Source: Actinomadura sp. 7K507
GTDB taxonomy: Bacteria > Actinomycetota > Actinomycetes > Streptosporangiales > Streptosporangiaceae
Length of the DNA: 46,999 bases
Direction of reading: 5' to 3'
Assembly (NCBI RefSeq): GCF_004348425.1
Contig: NZ_SMKK01000039.1
Span: forward strand, 1-46,999
The position numbers and the translations under genes were made by a program. Positions 32,409 through 40,463 of the stretch are shown here, piece by piece. The notes beneath the pieces are model-generated. The model saw only the letters and a program-made list of their open reading frames with translations. It was not told where the DNA came from and made no database searches. Position 1 is the stretch's first letter; each line of letters starts with the position of its first letter.

Positions 32409-33970
32409 GCGGCACGAACCTCGCCGGGATCCTCGAAGCGCGCGCCCGCGACCGCGGCCAGAGCATCGGCCTGCACGGCGAGGACGGCCGGTCCTGGACC
32501 TTCGACCAGATCGACCTCCTCGCCGGCGGCGTGGCGGAGTCGCTCGCGGCGGAGGGCATCGGCGCGGGCGACCGGATCGCGTTCTACCTGACCAACGGCC
32601 CGGAGATCGTGTTCTTCCTGTTCGGCGCGTGGAAGCTCGGCGCCGTTCCGGTCACGATCAGCAGCCTTTACAACGCCTCAGAGCTGGCGGAGTCCGTCGC
32701 GAAGACGGATCCGAAGCTCCTCCTGGTCGATGTCCGCCGCGTCGATGTCCTGAACGATTTCGACGCCGCCCAAGTGATCGTCCGGTCGGTGGGGCCGACG
32801 GCGGCTCCGGGGACGCCGGTGGCCGGCGTCCGGCCGCTGGAGTGGGGCGGCGAGGCCCGGGTCGGCGCGGTCGAGGTCGAGGGAGACCGCGAGTCGTGCA
32901 TCCTGTTCACCGGCGGGACCACCGGGCGCCCGAAGGCGGTGAGCGTCACGCACGGCGGGACCCTCGGCTCGCTGCAGCGGCTCACCCGGGTCTCGACCGG
33001 CAGTGAGGAGCAAGGGACGGCGGCACCGGACGCCAGGCCCAACCTGATCGCCCTGCCGCTGTTCCACTCCGGTGGCCAGCACTCGCTGCTGTTCGCCTAC
33101 TTCGTCGGGCGCGGCGCGGTCGTCTGGGAGCGATTCGGGGTGGAGCGCCTCGCCGTCCTCATGGAGCGGTTCGCGTTCGACAACTTCTTCTTCCTGCCCA
33201 CGATGGTCTTCGACATCCTGCACGCCGAGCGCGACCTCCCGTTCGAGGGGGTGAAGCACATCCTCGTCGCGGGCCAGGCGATCTCGTGGACGGTGCGCCG
33301 CGACTTCGAGCTGCGCTACGGCGTCCCGATCCTGATGAACTACGGCTCGACCGAGTCGGGGCACATCGCAGGCTGGAACAGCAGGGACATGAAGGCCGGA
33401 CTGTGGAAGCCGGGCTCGGCCGGCCGGGTGTACCCGGGCGTGGAGCTGGAGATTCGCAGCGACGAAGGCATCGCCCTCCCGGCCGGATCCGAGGGCGAGA
33501 TCGTCGTGCGGTCCGAGCTGACGAAGGGCTACGTGGACGATGCGGAGGCGTCGGCCGCGCTGGTCCGCGACGGCTGGGTGCACACCGGCGACATCGGGCA
33601 CGTCGACGAGGACGGCGTGCTGTGGCTCTCGGGCCGCAAGCGAGACATGATCAAATGTGGCGGCTTCCAGGTGTGGCCGGAGGAGATCGAGGACGTCCTG
33701 CGCGAGCACACGCTCGTGCGAGACGTCCGCGTTCTCGGCAGGCCCGACGACCGGCTGGGCGAGATCCCGGTCGCGACCGTCGTCCGCCGGACCGACGCCG
33801 AGTTCCCCGACCGCGACCTCGCCGACGCCCTGACCGCGCTCGCGCGTGAGCGGCTCGCCCACTTCAAGACCCCGCGGCTGGTGGAGTTCGTCCCCGAGCT
33901 GGAGCGAAGCGCGACCGGCAAGGTCAGCCGCGCGTCAGTGCCCGACCCCGGGAAGGAATCGCACAAATGA
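32405..33970 (+). CDS. acyl-CoA ligase (AMP-binding)
   Basis: 521 residues from ATG 32405. The P-loop is FTGGTTGRPKA, a slight variant (Thr-Gly-Gly instead of Thr-Ser-Gly). Then come MNYGSTESGHI, TGDIGHVDEDGVLWLSGRKRD, CGGFQVWPEEIEDVL, and the lysine motif SATGKVSRASV. The frame is open upstream to 31352, but that would run through LLM2. Sandwiched between LLM genes with 4-bp overlaps at each end, so it probably activates an acid made or used by the LLM step. Confidence 0.9.
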   Translation: MSGTNLAGILEARARDRGQSIGLHGEDGRSWTFDQIDLLAGGVAESLAAEGIGAGDRIAFYLTNGPEIVFFLFGAWKLGAVPVTISSLYNASELAESVAKTDPKLLLVDVRRVDVLNDFDAAQVIVRSVGPTAAPGTPVAGVRPLEWGGEARVGAVEVEGDRESCILFTGGTTGRPKAVSVTHGGTLGSLQRLTRVSTGSEEQGTAAPDARPNLIALPLFHSGGQHSLLFAYFVGRGAVVWERFGVERLAVLMERFAFDNFFFLPTMVFDILHAERDLPFEGVKHILVAGQAISWTVRRDFELRYGVPILMNYGSTESGHIAGWNSRDMKAGLWKPGSAGRVYPGVELEIRSDEGIALPAGSEGEIVVRSELTKGYVDDAEASAALVRDGWVHTGDIGHVDEDGVLWLSGRKRDMIKCGGFQVWPEEIEDVLREHTLVRDVRVLGRPDDRLGEIPVATVVRRTDAEFPDRDLADALTALARERLAHFKTPRLVEFVPELERSATGKVSRASVPDPGKESHK

Positions 33971-34953
33971 AGTTCGGCATCATGGCGTCGCACCAGTACC
34001 CGCACGGCGACGACCTCGGAAAGCACCTGAACGACCTGTTCGGGACCGTCGAGCTGGCCGCCGAACTGGGCTACGACTCGGTGTGGACGATCAACCACTT
34101 CCAGTCGAACCTGGCCACGCCGCAGCCCATTTCGATGATGGCGAGCCTCATCCCGAGATCCGGCGACATGACGCTCGGGACCGGGATCCTGCTCCTGCCG
34201 CTGTTCCATCCGGTGCATGTGGCCGAGGAGTTCGCCACTCTCGACCATCTGTCCGGTGGGCGGGTCGTCCTCGGGGTCGGTGCCGGCTACCGCGAGAACG
34301 AGTTCGCCGCGTTCGGCGTCGACCCCGAGACCAGGTTCCGCCGGTTCGACGAGAGCATCCGTCTCGTCCGGACCCTGTGGTCCGGTGAGACGGTCGACCA
34401 CGAGGGCGAGTTCTACCCGCTCTCTGATGCCTCGATCGGGATCCGCCCGCTGACACCGGGCGGCCCGCCAATCTGGGTGGGCGCCGGTGGCAAGAAGGCG
34501 GTGCGGCGGGCCGCGCGCCTGGGCGATGCCTGGTACGCGCCAGGCAACTCGCCCAGCCGCAAGTACCTGCCCGAGCACCTGGGCGTCTACAACGAGGCAC
34601 TCGCCGAGTTCGGCAAGGACACGGCCTCGATCGAGCGGCCGATCGGCGTGGAGCTGTACTGCGCGCCGAGTGTGGACGAGGCCGTGGAGACGGCGCTGCC
34701 CCACGCACGGGTCGAGTACTCGACGTACGCCGAGTATCCCGCGCTGCGATGGCAGCGCGACCGGTTCGACGACCTGGTGCGGAACACGCTGCTGCTGGGG
34801 TCCCCGGAGTTCCTCATCGAGCGGATCAGCGCCTTGCGGGACATGGGCTTCAACCACGTCATCTTTCGTCCGGGCTGGCTGGGGATGCCGGCCGAGAAGA
34901 TCCACGACTCCCTGCGGCTGTTCGCCGCGGAGGTCTTCCCCGCGTTTCGCTGA
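33967..34953 (+). CDS. LLM-class flavin-dependent oxidoreductase 3
   Basis: 328 residues. Motifs: MKFGIMASHQYPHGDD, GYDSVWTINHFQSNLATPQP, LGTGILLLPLFHPVHVAEEFATLDHLSGGR (in two parts) and GVGAGYRENEFAAFGVD. It is closest to LLM4 (35992-36975), with the shared pattern STPQP/ATPQP and GDM-x-(L/I)GTGIL, so the two are paralogues from an internal duplication. ATG 33967 overlaps the ligase stop. The crotonase gene follows 49 bp later. Confidence 0.88.
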   Translation: MKFGIMASHQYPHGDDLGKHLNDLFGTVELAAELGYDSVWTINHFQSNLATPQPISMMASLIPRSGDMTLGTGILLLPLFHPVHVAEEFATLDHLSGGRVVLGVGAGYRENEFAAFGVDPETRFRRFDESIRLVRTLWSGETVDHEGEFYPLSDASIGIRPLTPGGPPIWVGAGGKKAVRRAARLGDAWYAPGNSPSRKYLPEHLGVYNEALAEFGKDTASIERPIGVELYCAPSVDEAVETALPHARVEYSTYAEYPALRWQRDRFDDLVRNTLLLGSPEFLIERISALRDMGFNHVIFRPGWLGMPAEKIHDSLRLFAAEVFPAFR

Positions 34954-35002
34954 CATCGGCCCAGCGGGCCACCGACCCATCCATGAGCAGTTGAGGAGAG
35001 CC

Positions 35003-35983
35003 GTGAAGAAGACCGAATCAGAGTTGCTGGAGAACCAGTGGGACGTCGCGAACATGGAGGTCGACCCGGAGGTCCTCGCGTCGTACGTGAAGTACCACGT
35101 GGACGAGAAGCGCGCGGTCGCCACCATCACCTTCGACCGTCCCGACCGGCTCAACGCCATCCCGGTGGCCGCCTTCGAGCGCGTCGGCGACCTGGTCCGT
35201 GAGGCGGAGACCGACGACCGCGTCAAGGTCATCGTCTTCAAGGGCGAGGGCGACCACTTCGGCACCGGCGCGGACGCCGCCGAACTGGGCCACTACATCG
35301 GCTACAAGTCGGGAACCGACAAGGCGTCGCGCCGCCGGCCGGCCCAGCGCCAGCGCATCCTCCCGGACCGCAACGTGCTGAGCTCGGGCTTCACCCGCCC
35401 GATCATCGAGTCGCTGAAGGCGACGATCTGCCAGGTGCAGGGCTACTGCTACGGCGGTCACTTCCAGATCGCGCTGTCCGCCGACATCGTCATCGCGACC
35501 CCGAACGCCCGGTTCACCCACCCGGCGTTCCGGTATCTCGGCCCCGGGCCACAGGACATGTACCACTGGATCGAGAAGGTGGGCCTGACGACCATGAAGG
35601 ACGTCATGCTCACCATGCGCGCGATCGGCGCCGAGGAGGGCGAGCGCAAGGGCCTGGTCACCAAGGTCGTCGAGCCGGACGAGCTGGAGAGGTGGGTCGA
35701 CGACTACGCCGACGCGATCGCGGTCATGCCGCTCGACTCGCTGATGATGGGCAAGTCGATGATGCAGATCGTCATGGAGGCCCGCGGCAAGGGACTGGGC
35801 GCGATGACCGGCTGGGTCGGACACGGCTGGGCCACCAACGTCAGCTTCGAGGAGGGCGACTGGAACTTCCTCAGGCAGCGGCGTGAGAAGGGGGTCGCGA
35901 AGGCCCTGGAGGAGCGCGACAACATGGTCGCGCCGTACTTCCGCCTCAGCGAGAGCCGTTCGTCCCAGTCGGAGGAGGAGTAG
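35003..35983 (+). CDS. crotonase-family protein lacking both classical catalytic glutamates
   Basis: 326 residues from GTG 35003 behind a GAGGAGAG site, longer than a standard crotonase (about 260) because of an N-terminal extension and an insertion near KSGTDKASRRR. Fold motifs are KGEGDHFGTGADAAELG and VQGYCYGGHFQIALSADIVI. Where crotonase has its two catalytic Glu residues, this protein has Gln (GGHFQIA) and Ala (FTHPAFRYLG). The position suits C-C bond hydrolysis or ring-opening relatives such as 6-oxocamphor hydrolase or BadI-type enzymes, though I cannot assign it. It sits between LLM3 and LLM4. Confidence 0.83.
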   Translation: MKKTESELLENQWDVANMEVDPEVLASYVKYHVDEKRAVATITFDRPDRLNAIPVAAFERVGDLVREAETDDRVKVIVFKGEGDHFGTGADAAELGHYIGYKSGTDKASRRRPAQRQRILPDRNVLSSGFTRPIIESLKATICQVQGYCYGGHFQIALSADIVIATPNARFTHPAFRYLGPGPQDMYHWIEKVGLTTMKDVMLTMRAIGAEEGERKGLVTKVVEPDELERWVDDYADAIAVMPLDSLMMGKSMMQIVMEARGKGLGAMTGWVGHGWATNVSFEEGDWNFLRQRREKGVAKALEERDNMVAPYFRLSESRSSQSEEE

Positions 35984-35991
35984 GAACCGCC

Positions 35992-36975
35992 GTGAAGTTT
36001 GGAGTCCTCCTCGACCACCAGTACGAGTTCGGCGACGACATCAACCGCCGCACGGGCGAACTGGTGGAGTTCACCCAGCACATCCGGGACCTCGGCTACG
36101 ACTCGGTGTTCGGTATCCACCACTACCTCTCGTCCCTGAGCACGCCGCAGCCGCTGCCGCTGCTGTCGCGGCTCATCGACCACTCGGGCGACATGCAGAT
36201 CGGGACGGGCATCCTCATCCTCCCGATGGGGCACCCGGTGCACTGGGCGGAGGAGATCGCGACCATCGACCAGATGTCGGGCGGCAGGTTCGTCCTGGGC
36301 ATCGGGTCGGGATACCGCGAGGACGAGTTCAACGCGTTCGGTATCGAACGCCGTACGCGAGTCTCGCGGATGAACGAGTCCCTTGAATGCATGCAGAAGC
36401 TGTGGACCGGTGAAAAGGTCTCGCACCAGGGCAAGCATTTCGAGTTCCAAGACGTGCGGTGCAGCGTCCTGCCGGCACAGAAACCCGGACCTCCGGTGTG
36501 GGTCGGCGCGAACGGCCCGATCGGCATCCAACGCATCGCCCGTCAGGGGCTTCCCTGGATCGCGCCGTCGAACGTCCGCCGCAACTGGGCGGTCGGCAAT
36601 CTCGCCGACTACCGGGCCGAACGGAAGGCGGCCGGTTACGGCGAGGACGATGCGGTCTTCCCGATTCATCGCGACCTGTGCCTCGCTGACTCGTTCGATG
36701 ACGCGTATGAGGTCGCCGGCGCCGCTGTCCGTGCCTCCTACGGCGAGTACGTCCAGTACGGCATGGACTACTTCGACACGCAGTGGGACGGCATCAAGCA
36801 GAAGGCTCTGTTCTTCGGGTCGCCCGACGACATCACGGCCATGATCCAGGATTTCGCGCAGGCCGGCTACAACCACTTCGTCTTCCGGGCGCAGTGGCTC
36901 GGCCTGCCGATCGAGAGGTCCTTCGAAATCGTGGAGAGGTTCGCACGCGAAGTGATGCCGAGGTTCCGCAAATGA
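35992..36975 (+). CDS. LLM-class flavin-dependent oxidoreductase 4
   Basis: 327 residues from GTG 35992. Motifs: MKFGVLLDHQYEFGDD, GYDSVFGIHHYLSSLSTPQP and MQIGTGILILPMGHPVHWAE, then GSGYREDEFNAFGIE. The C-terminal part resembles LLM3 (GYNHFVFRAQWLGLPIE against GFNHVIFRPGWLGMPAE), confirming paralogy. It starts 8 bp after the crotonase stop and overlaps the VOC gene start. Confidence 0.88.
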   Translation: MKFGVLLDHQYEFGDDINRRTGELVEFTQHIRDLGYDSVFGIHHYLSSLSTPQPLPLLSRLIDHSGDMQIGTGILILPMGHPVHWAEEIATIDQMSGGRFVLGIGSGYREDEFNAFGIERRTRVSRMNESLECMQKLWTGEKVSHQGKHFEFQDVRCSVLPAQKPGPPVWVGANGPIGIQRIARQGLPWIAPSNVRRNWAVGNLADYRAERKAAGYGEDDAVFPIHRDLCLADSFDDAYEVAGAAVRASYGEYVQYGMDYFDTQWDGIKQKALFFGSPDDITAMIQDFAQAGYNHFVFRAQWLGLPIERSFEIVERFAREVMPRFRK

Positions 36976-37292
36976 AGATCGGTCATGTGATCGTGCCGGC
37001 CACCGACCTGGAGGCACAGCTCGGGTTCTACAACTCCCTCGGGCTGACGATGAGGTTCCGCGATGGCGACCGGTACGCCGCCCTTACCGACGGAGAGACC
37101 ACCATCGGGCTGGCGGATGAGTCGCAGCAGCCCGTCGCGGGCCGGACGGTGATCAGCGTCGAGGTCGACGACCTGGACACGCATGCCGCACGCCTGTCAG
37201 CCGGGGAGCCGGTGAGAGGCCCGCACGAACGCCGGGTGGTGGTCGCCGACCCGGGCGGCAACCCCGTGGTCCTCTACGAGCGACTGCCATGA
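36972..37292 (+). CDS. VOC-family (glyoxalase-like) protein, short
   Basis: 106 residues, one VOC module: KIGHVIVPATDLEAQLGFYNSL at the N-terminus, GRTVISVEVDDLDTHAARL in the middle and VADPGGNPVVLYERLP at the end. ATG 36972 overlaps the LLM4 stop. Function unknown; likely a metal-dependent isomerase or lyase, or a binding protein, for a pathway intermediate. It is the last complete gene of the LLM operon. Confidence 0.85.
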   Translation: MKIGHVIVPATDLEAQLGFYNSLGLTMRFRDGDRYAALTDGETTIGLADESQQPVAGRTVISVEVDDLDTHAARLSAGEPVRGPHERRVVVADPGGNPVVLYERLP

Positions 37293-37381
37293 ACGACATC
37301 GTCCTCAGCATCACGACGCCCGAGCCCGTGATCGCGGCCGCCAAGGGAAGGAATTACGGAAACGGCCGTTTCCTATACTGA
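37289..37381 (+). pseudogene. 30-codon truncated gene start at the island's right edge
   Basis: An ATG at 37289 overlaps the VOC stop (ATGA), the same coupling seen throughout this operon, and encodes MNDIVLSITTPEPVIAAAKG before running into a TGA at 37379. The last codons are the promoter and operator DNA of the TetR gene at 37387. This looks like the 5' stump of an eighth operon gene cut off at the join with unrelated DNA. Its family cannot be told from so few residues. Confidence 0.5.
37358..37379 (+). promoter_or_regulatory. perfect 16-bp palindrome plus -10 box of the TetR gene
   Basis: GGAAACGGCCGTTTCC (37358-37373) is a perfect palindrome followed at once by the -10-like TATACT (37374-37379). 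The ATG is 8 bp further, so the mRNA is probably leaderless. A TetR autorepression site is the obvious reading. It differs completely from the seven island operators. Confidence 0.75.
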
Positions 37382-37386
37382 CAACC

Positions 37387-37962
37387 ATGAGCAACAACGG
37401 GAGGCGGGGGCGCCCTCGCGACCCCGCCGTTGACCGGGCGATTCTGCGCGAGACGCTGGCCCTGCTGGACAGTGGCGGCTACGAACGGCTGCGCATGGCC
37501 GACGTCGGAAACAGGGCCGGGGTCGGGCTGGGCTCGCTGTACCGGCGCTGGCCGACCAAATACGCCCTGGTCGTCGACGCATTGCGCGCCGCTGCACCCG
37601 CCCCCGAGGTGGAGCCCACCGATGACCCGGTCGAAGACCTGGTCTCGTGCCTCATCAGGCTCGCCGAAGAACTCGGCAATCGCGGCGCGCTTCTGGCGGT
37701 GTTGCTGACCGACCCGACCTCGGAGGTGGCCGCCGCAGTACGCGAGGCAGAGCTCCACCCCGCTCGTGAGGCCACCCTCGAGCACCTACGCCGGGTGATA
37801 GGCCCGGTCCCCGACCTGCGAACCCGGGCTGACAGCGGCCCGGCCCTGATAATCCATCACCTGCTCCTCCAGGGCGTTTCTCCCGAGGAGGCACAAATCC
37901 GAGAGCACATCCTCCCCCTCATGACAGCCCTGGACACGAAGTCCCTCCCACCACGTCGCTGA
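37387..37962 (+). CDS. TetR-family transcriptional regulator
   Basis: 191 residues. The HTH is RGRPRDPAVDRAILRETLAL, then MADVGNRAGVGLGSLYRRW, followed by PTKYALVVDAL (about residues 5-65). The C-terminal domain (VEDLVSCLIRLAEELGNRGAL, later HHLLLQGVSPEEAQIREHI) is of the common TetR_C_11-like type. No co-transcribed target is visible. It most likely represses itself through the palindrome at 37358-37373, and perhaps a nearby or distant efflux or enzyme gene. It marks the start of DNA unrelated to the catabolic island. Confidence 0.87.
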   Translation: MSNNGRRGRPRDPAVDRAILRETLALLDSGGYERLRMADVGNRAGVGLGSLYRRWPTKYALVVDALRAAAPAPEVEPTDDPVEDLVSCLIRLAEELGNRGALLAVLLTDPTSEVAAAVREAELHPAREATLEHLRRVIGPVPDLRTRADSGPALIIHHLLLQGVSPEEAQIREHILPLMTALDTKSLPPRR

Positions 37963-38101
37963 CCCGGGAGGGGCCGGTGAGATGCCCGTATGGAGACTCG
38001 AAATCTCATCGACGGCGAGTAGCGGGGCCCCGCCATGGGCAGGCGCCCGTTGTGGGCGTCGTCGGTGATGACCTGGTGTCCGCGCAGATCTCGGGCCACC
38101 C

Positions 38102-38623
38102 TCAGGGGCGGCTCGCATGGCGCGTCCCGCTGGACGCCGTGACGGGCTGGGCGTGTCGCTGCGATCGGGTGCGGGTAGGCAGTAGCGCGGCGAAGGCGAG
38201 GGCTGCGAAGGCGATGACCGCGGCCGTCGTACGGACGGCATGGGCGATCTGCCAGCGGTCCCGCGTGTCGGCCCAGTCGGCGGGTGGGGACTGGGGGTTC
38301 CAGTCGAGCTGATCGGAGTTGATCGGGACGCTGACCACGAGCGTGAGGCCGAAGGTGACGACCAGCAGGGCCAGTGCGGTGACGGTCAGCCATCGCGTGT
38401 TCGTTCGGAAGGTCCGGTAGGCCAGCACCGCCGTGGTGATCAACGCGGGCAGGAGGGTGGCGGCGGCGAGCTTGTCGAGGGCGTCGAGCTCGACAAGCCG
38501 GACGTGGGTGTAGACCGTGCTGTCGAAACTTCGCAGCGAGAGCTCCAGGACGAGGACTCCGGTGAGGAATCCGGCGAAGAGCCCTGCGAACACCAGGCTG
38601 ATGAATCGTGCGTACGTCGTCAT
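38102..38623 (-). CDS. DUF1772-family membrane protein
   Basis: 173 residues with four hydrophobic helices (about 6-28, 51-72, 82-101 and 133-152). Conserved DUF1772-like features are the N-terminal Gly-rich helix and the loop VSVPINSDQLDWNP...DWADTRDRWQIAHAVRT, where the NxxxxxW and RW-x-x-x-H residues recur in the family (anthrone oxygenase-like proteins belong here). ATG 38623 has an AAAGGA site 9 bp upstream; 38629 is too close to it. It follows the NmrA-like gene and stump on the same strand and may be part of that operon. Confidence 0.8.
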   Translation of the reverse strand: MTTYARFISLVFAGLFAGFLTGVLVLELSLRSFDSTVYTHVRLVELDALDKLAAATLLPALITTAVLAYRTFRTNTRWLTVTALALLVVTFGLTLVVSVPINSDQLDWNPQSPPADWADTRDRWQIAHAVRTTAAVIAFAALAFAALLPTRTRSQRHAQPVTASSGTRHASRP

Positions 38624-38711
38624 GAACATGATCCTTTGGTGATCGGTGACCTCGGGTGGCGAAGGTGCGGGGCGGCGTCCGCGCGCGGGCTTCCCGGGCC
38701 GGGCGCGGACA

Positions 38712-38819
38712 CTACGGCGTCGGCTCCGCGTACCGCCGAGGCGAGTGGACGCCGGCCGCCGCCCGCTCGACCGGGTGCCGTCCGATGCCGCCGGTGGCGG
38801 CCGCGATAGTGAGGTTCAT
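38712..38819 (-). pseudogene. N-terminal fragment of an NAD(P)-binding (NmrA/SDR-like) gene
   Basis: ATG 38819 overlaps the stop of the NmrA-like gene (ATGA). The 35 codons begin MNLTIAAATGGIGRHPVERA, a clear Rossmann start with TGGIGR, then lose similarity and stop at 38712. Intact relatives run to about 210 residues. It was probably a co-translated second oxidoreductase, now truncated. Confidence 0.6.
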
Positions 38820-39649
38820 CGGTGTTCTCCCCCGGTGAAGGCGGCGTGGTGGTCGCTCGCCCAGGTGGCGTACGTGCGTGCCGGACGGCCCAGCAACCGC
38901 CGTACGTCGTCGGTGGTGGGTCCGGCTTCGCGGGCGTAGTCGGCCAGCGAGCCGAGCAGCCGGTCGGGTACCTCGTCGGCCAGGCCGGCGGCGAGCATGC
39001 CCCGGCGGATCTCGTCCGGGGTGGCCTCGACGAACGGCAGGGGCCGGCCGAGCGCTTCGCCGATCGCGGCGACCTTCTCCGGCTGGCTCAGCGACTGCTC
39101 GCCGGTGAGCAGGTACGTCCGGGCGGCGTGGTGCGGCCGGGTCAGGGCGAGGGTGGCCACCGCGGCGATGTCGCGCTCGTCGATGGTCGAGGTTCTCGCC
39201 CGCGGGTACGCTCCCCGCACGGCCCCGGTCGCCTGGATCTGCCCGGCCCAGGCGAGGGTGTTGGCGGCGAAGTCGGCGCAGCGCAGGATCGTCCAGTCCA
39301 GGCCGCAGCCCTTGGCGAGGTCTTCGACCGCCTGGAACTGCCGCCGGAAGCGTGCGTGTCCGGCCGGGTACCGCACCGTCACGGCGGACAGCAGGACGAC
39401 GCGGCTGGTGCCCGTTGCGCGGGCGCGGGCCAGCAGGTCGGCGGCGGCGGCTCCGGTGGCGCGCGGGCTGAGCAGGATGGCCTCCACGCCGTCGAGGGCG
39501 GCGACCTCGGCGGGGTGGACGAGTTGAGTGCCCGCGGGGAGGTCGGCATGCCGGTTGCGGGTGACTGCGGCGGTCTTCGTCCCCGTCTCGGCCAGAAGGC
39601 GGACGGTTTCCCTGCCGACGACGCCGGTGGCGCCGGTGATCAGGATCAT
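38816..39649 (-). CDS. NmrA-like NAD(P)H-binding protein (atypical SDR)
   Basis: 277 residues. The N-terminal cofactor motif is LITGATGVVGRETVRLLAE, and an RNRHADLP segment follows strand 2. The body has LSAVTVRYPAGHARFRRQFQAVEDLAKGCGLDWTILRCADFAAN, typical of the NmrA/quinone-oxidoreductase-2 group, in which the Tyr-Lys pair is not conserved. Role: redox sensing or quinone reduction; not determinable. Divergent from the MarR gene at 39717, and likely its target. Confidence 0.88.
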   Translation of the reverse strand: MILITGATGVVGRETVRLLAETGTKTAAVTRNRHADLPAGTQLVHPAEVAALDGVEAILLSPRATGAAAADLLARARATGTSRVVLLSAVTVRYPAGHARFRRQFQAVEDLAKGCGLDWTILRCADFAANTLAWAGQIQATGAVRGAYPRARTSTIDERDIAAVATLALTRPHHAARTYLLTGEQSLSQPEKVAAIGEALGRPLPFVEATPDEIRRGMLAAGLADEVPDRLLGSLADYAREAGPTTDDVRRLLGRPARTYATWASDHHAAFTGGEHR

Positions 39650-39679
39650 GACTGGACCCTCTCGGTGTCGTATTATATG

Positions 39680-39690
39680 AGTTTCAAACT
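39680..39690. promoter_or_regulatory. AT-rich palindrome in the NmrA-MarR divergent region
   Basis: AGTTTCAAACT is an inverted repeat with 5-bp arms in a 67-bp AT-rich intergenic region between divergent genes. It is the usual position for a MarR dimer site controlling both directions. TATTATATGA just to its left could be part of a -10 box. Confidence 0.55.
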
Positions 39691-39716
39691 AACAAAGATT
39701 TCGAGGACCAAACAAT

Positions 39717-40208
39717 ATGAGCTACGTAACATCCGGAAGTCGAAGCAACCGGCGACAGCTGACCGCTCAGGTCAAGGAGAGCCTGCGCGACCTGCACAAC
39801 CAGCTGTCGACGCTCAACCGGCAGGTCGGTGGCCAGCTGGCCATCAAGGACATCGACATGGACTGCCTCGACCTCATCAGCCGGCACGGACCGCTGAGTC
39901 CGAGCGCCTTGTCCCGCCGGGCCCGGTTGCACGCCGCCACCGTGACCGGAATCCTCGACCGGCTGGAACGCGCCGGCTGGGTCGCCCGGGAACGCGACCC
40001 CGCGGACCGGCGCGCCGTCACCGTCCGGGCGCTACCCGACCGCGGCAAGGAGGTGTACCGGCTGTTCGCCGGCATGAACTCGGCGATGGAATCGATCTGC
40101 GCCGACTACGACGAGCAGCAGCTCACGGTGCTCGCCGACTTCCTCCGGAAGACCACCGACGCCGGACTCGCCGCAACCCTCGACCTCGCGGACGGCAGCG
40201 ACGGCTGA
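39717..40208 (+). CDS. MarR-family transcriptional regulator
   Basis: 163 residues with a winged helix: LSPSALSRRARLHAATVTGI (recognition region, about residues 60-79), then LDRLERAGWVARERDPADRR, which is the MarR wing signature. Flanking helices provide dimerisation. A typical MarR protein loses DNA binding on binding a phenolic or oxidised ligand; here the divergent NmrA-like oxidoreductase is the probable target through the palindrome at 39680-39690. Confidence 0.9.
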   Translation: MSYVTSGSRSNRRQLTAQVKESLRDLHNQLSTLNRQVGGQLAIKDIDMDCLDLISRHGPLSPSALSRRARLHAATVTGILDRLERAGWVARERDPADRRAVTVRALPDRGKEVYRLFAGMNSAMESICADYDEQQLTVLADFLRKTTDAGLAATLDLADGSDG

Positions 40209-40463
40209 CCGCGTCGGCGGCCAGGAGGGATCTCGGGTGCGCCGGGGCGGCGTTCCCACGCACCGGGGACGCGGGCGGGTCTCCGGGCGCTCCCTCCATC
40301 ACCTCGGCTGGACCGCGTGTGAGCTTGGCTGACACGGCGGCGTCCAAGACCTGCGATCGTCCGCGCCGCGACTGCAGGCGCCGAGCACCCGCCAACCAGC
40401 CCCGGCATCAGACGGGCTGATCAACTGCTCCCATGCCGTCGAGGGCTGCCGTCCCCGCCCTCG

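Noticed and set aside
30316..36975. Naming the LLM proteins as F420-dependent enzymes
   Set aside because: Sequence motifs visible here do not separate FMN- from F420-dependent members, and a flavin reductase in the regulon argues against a firm F420 call.
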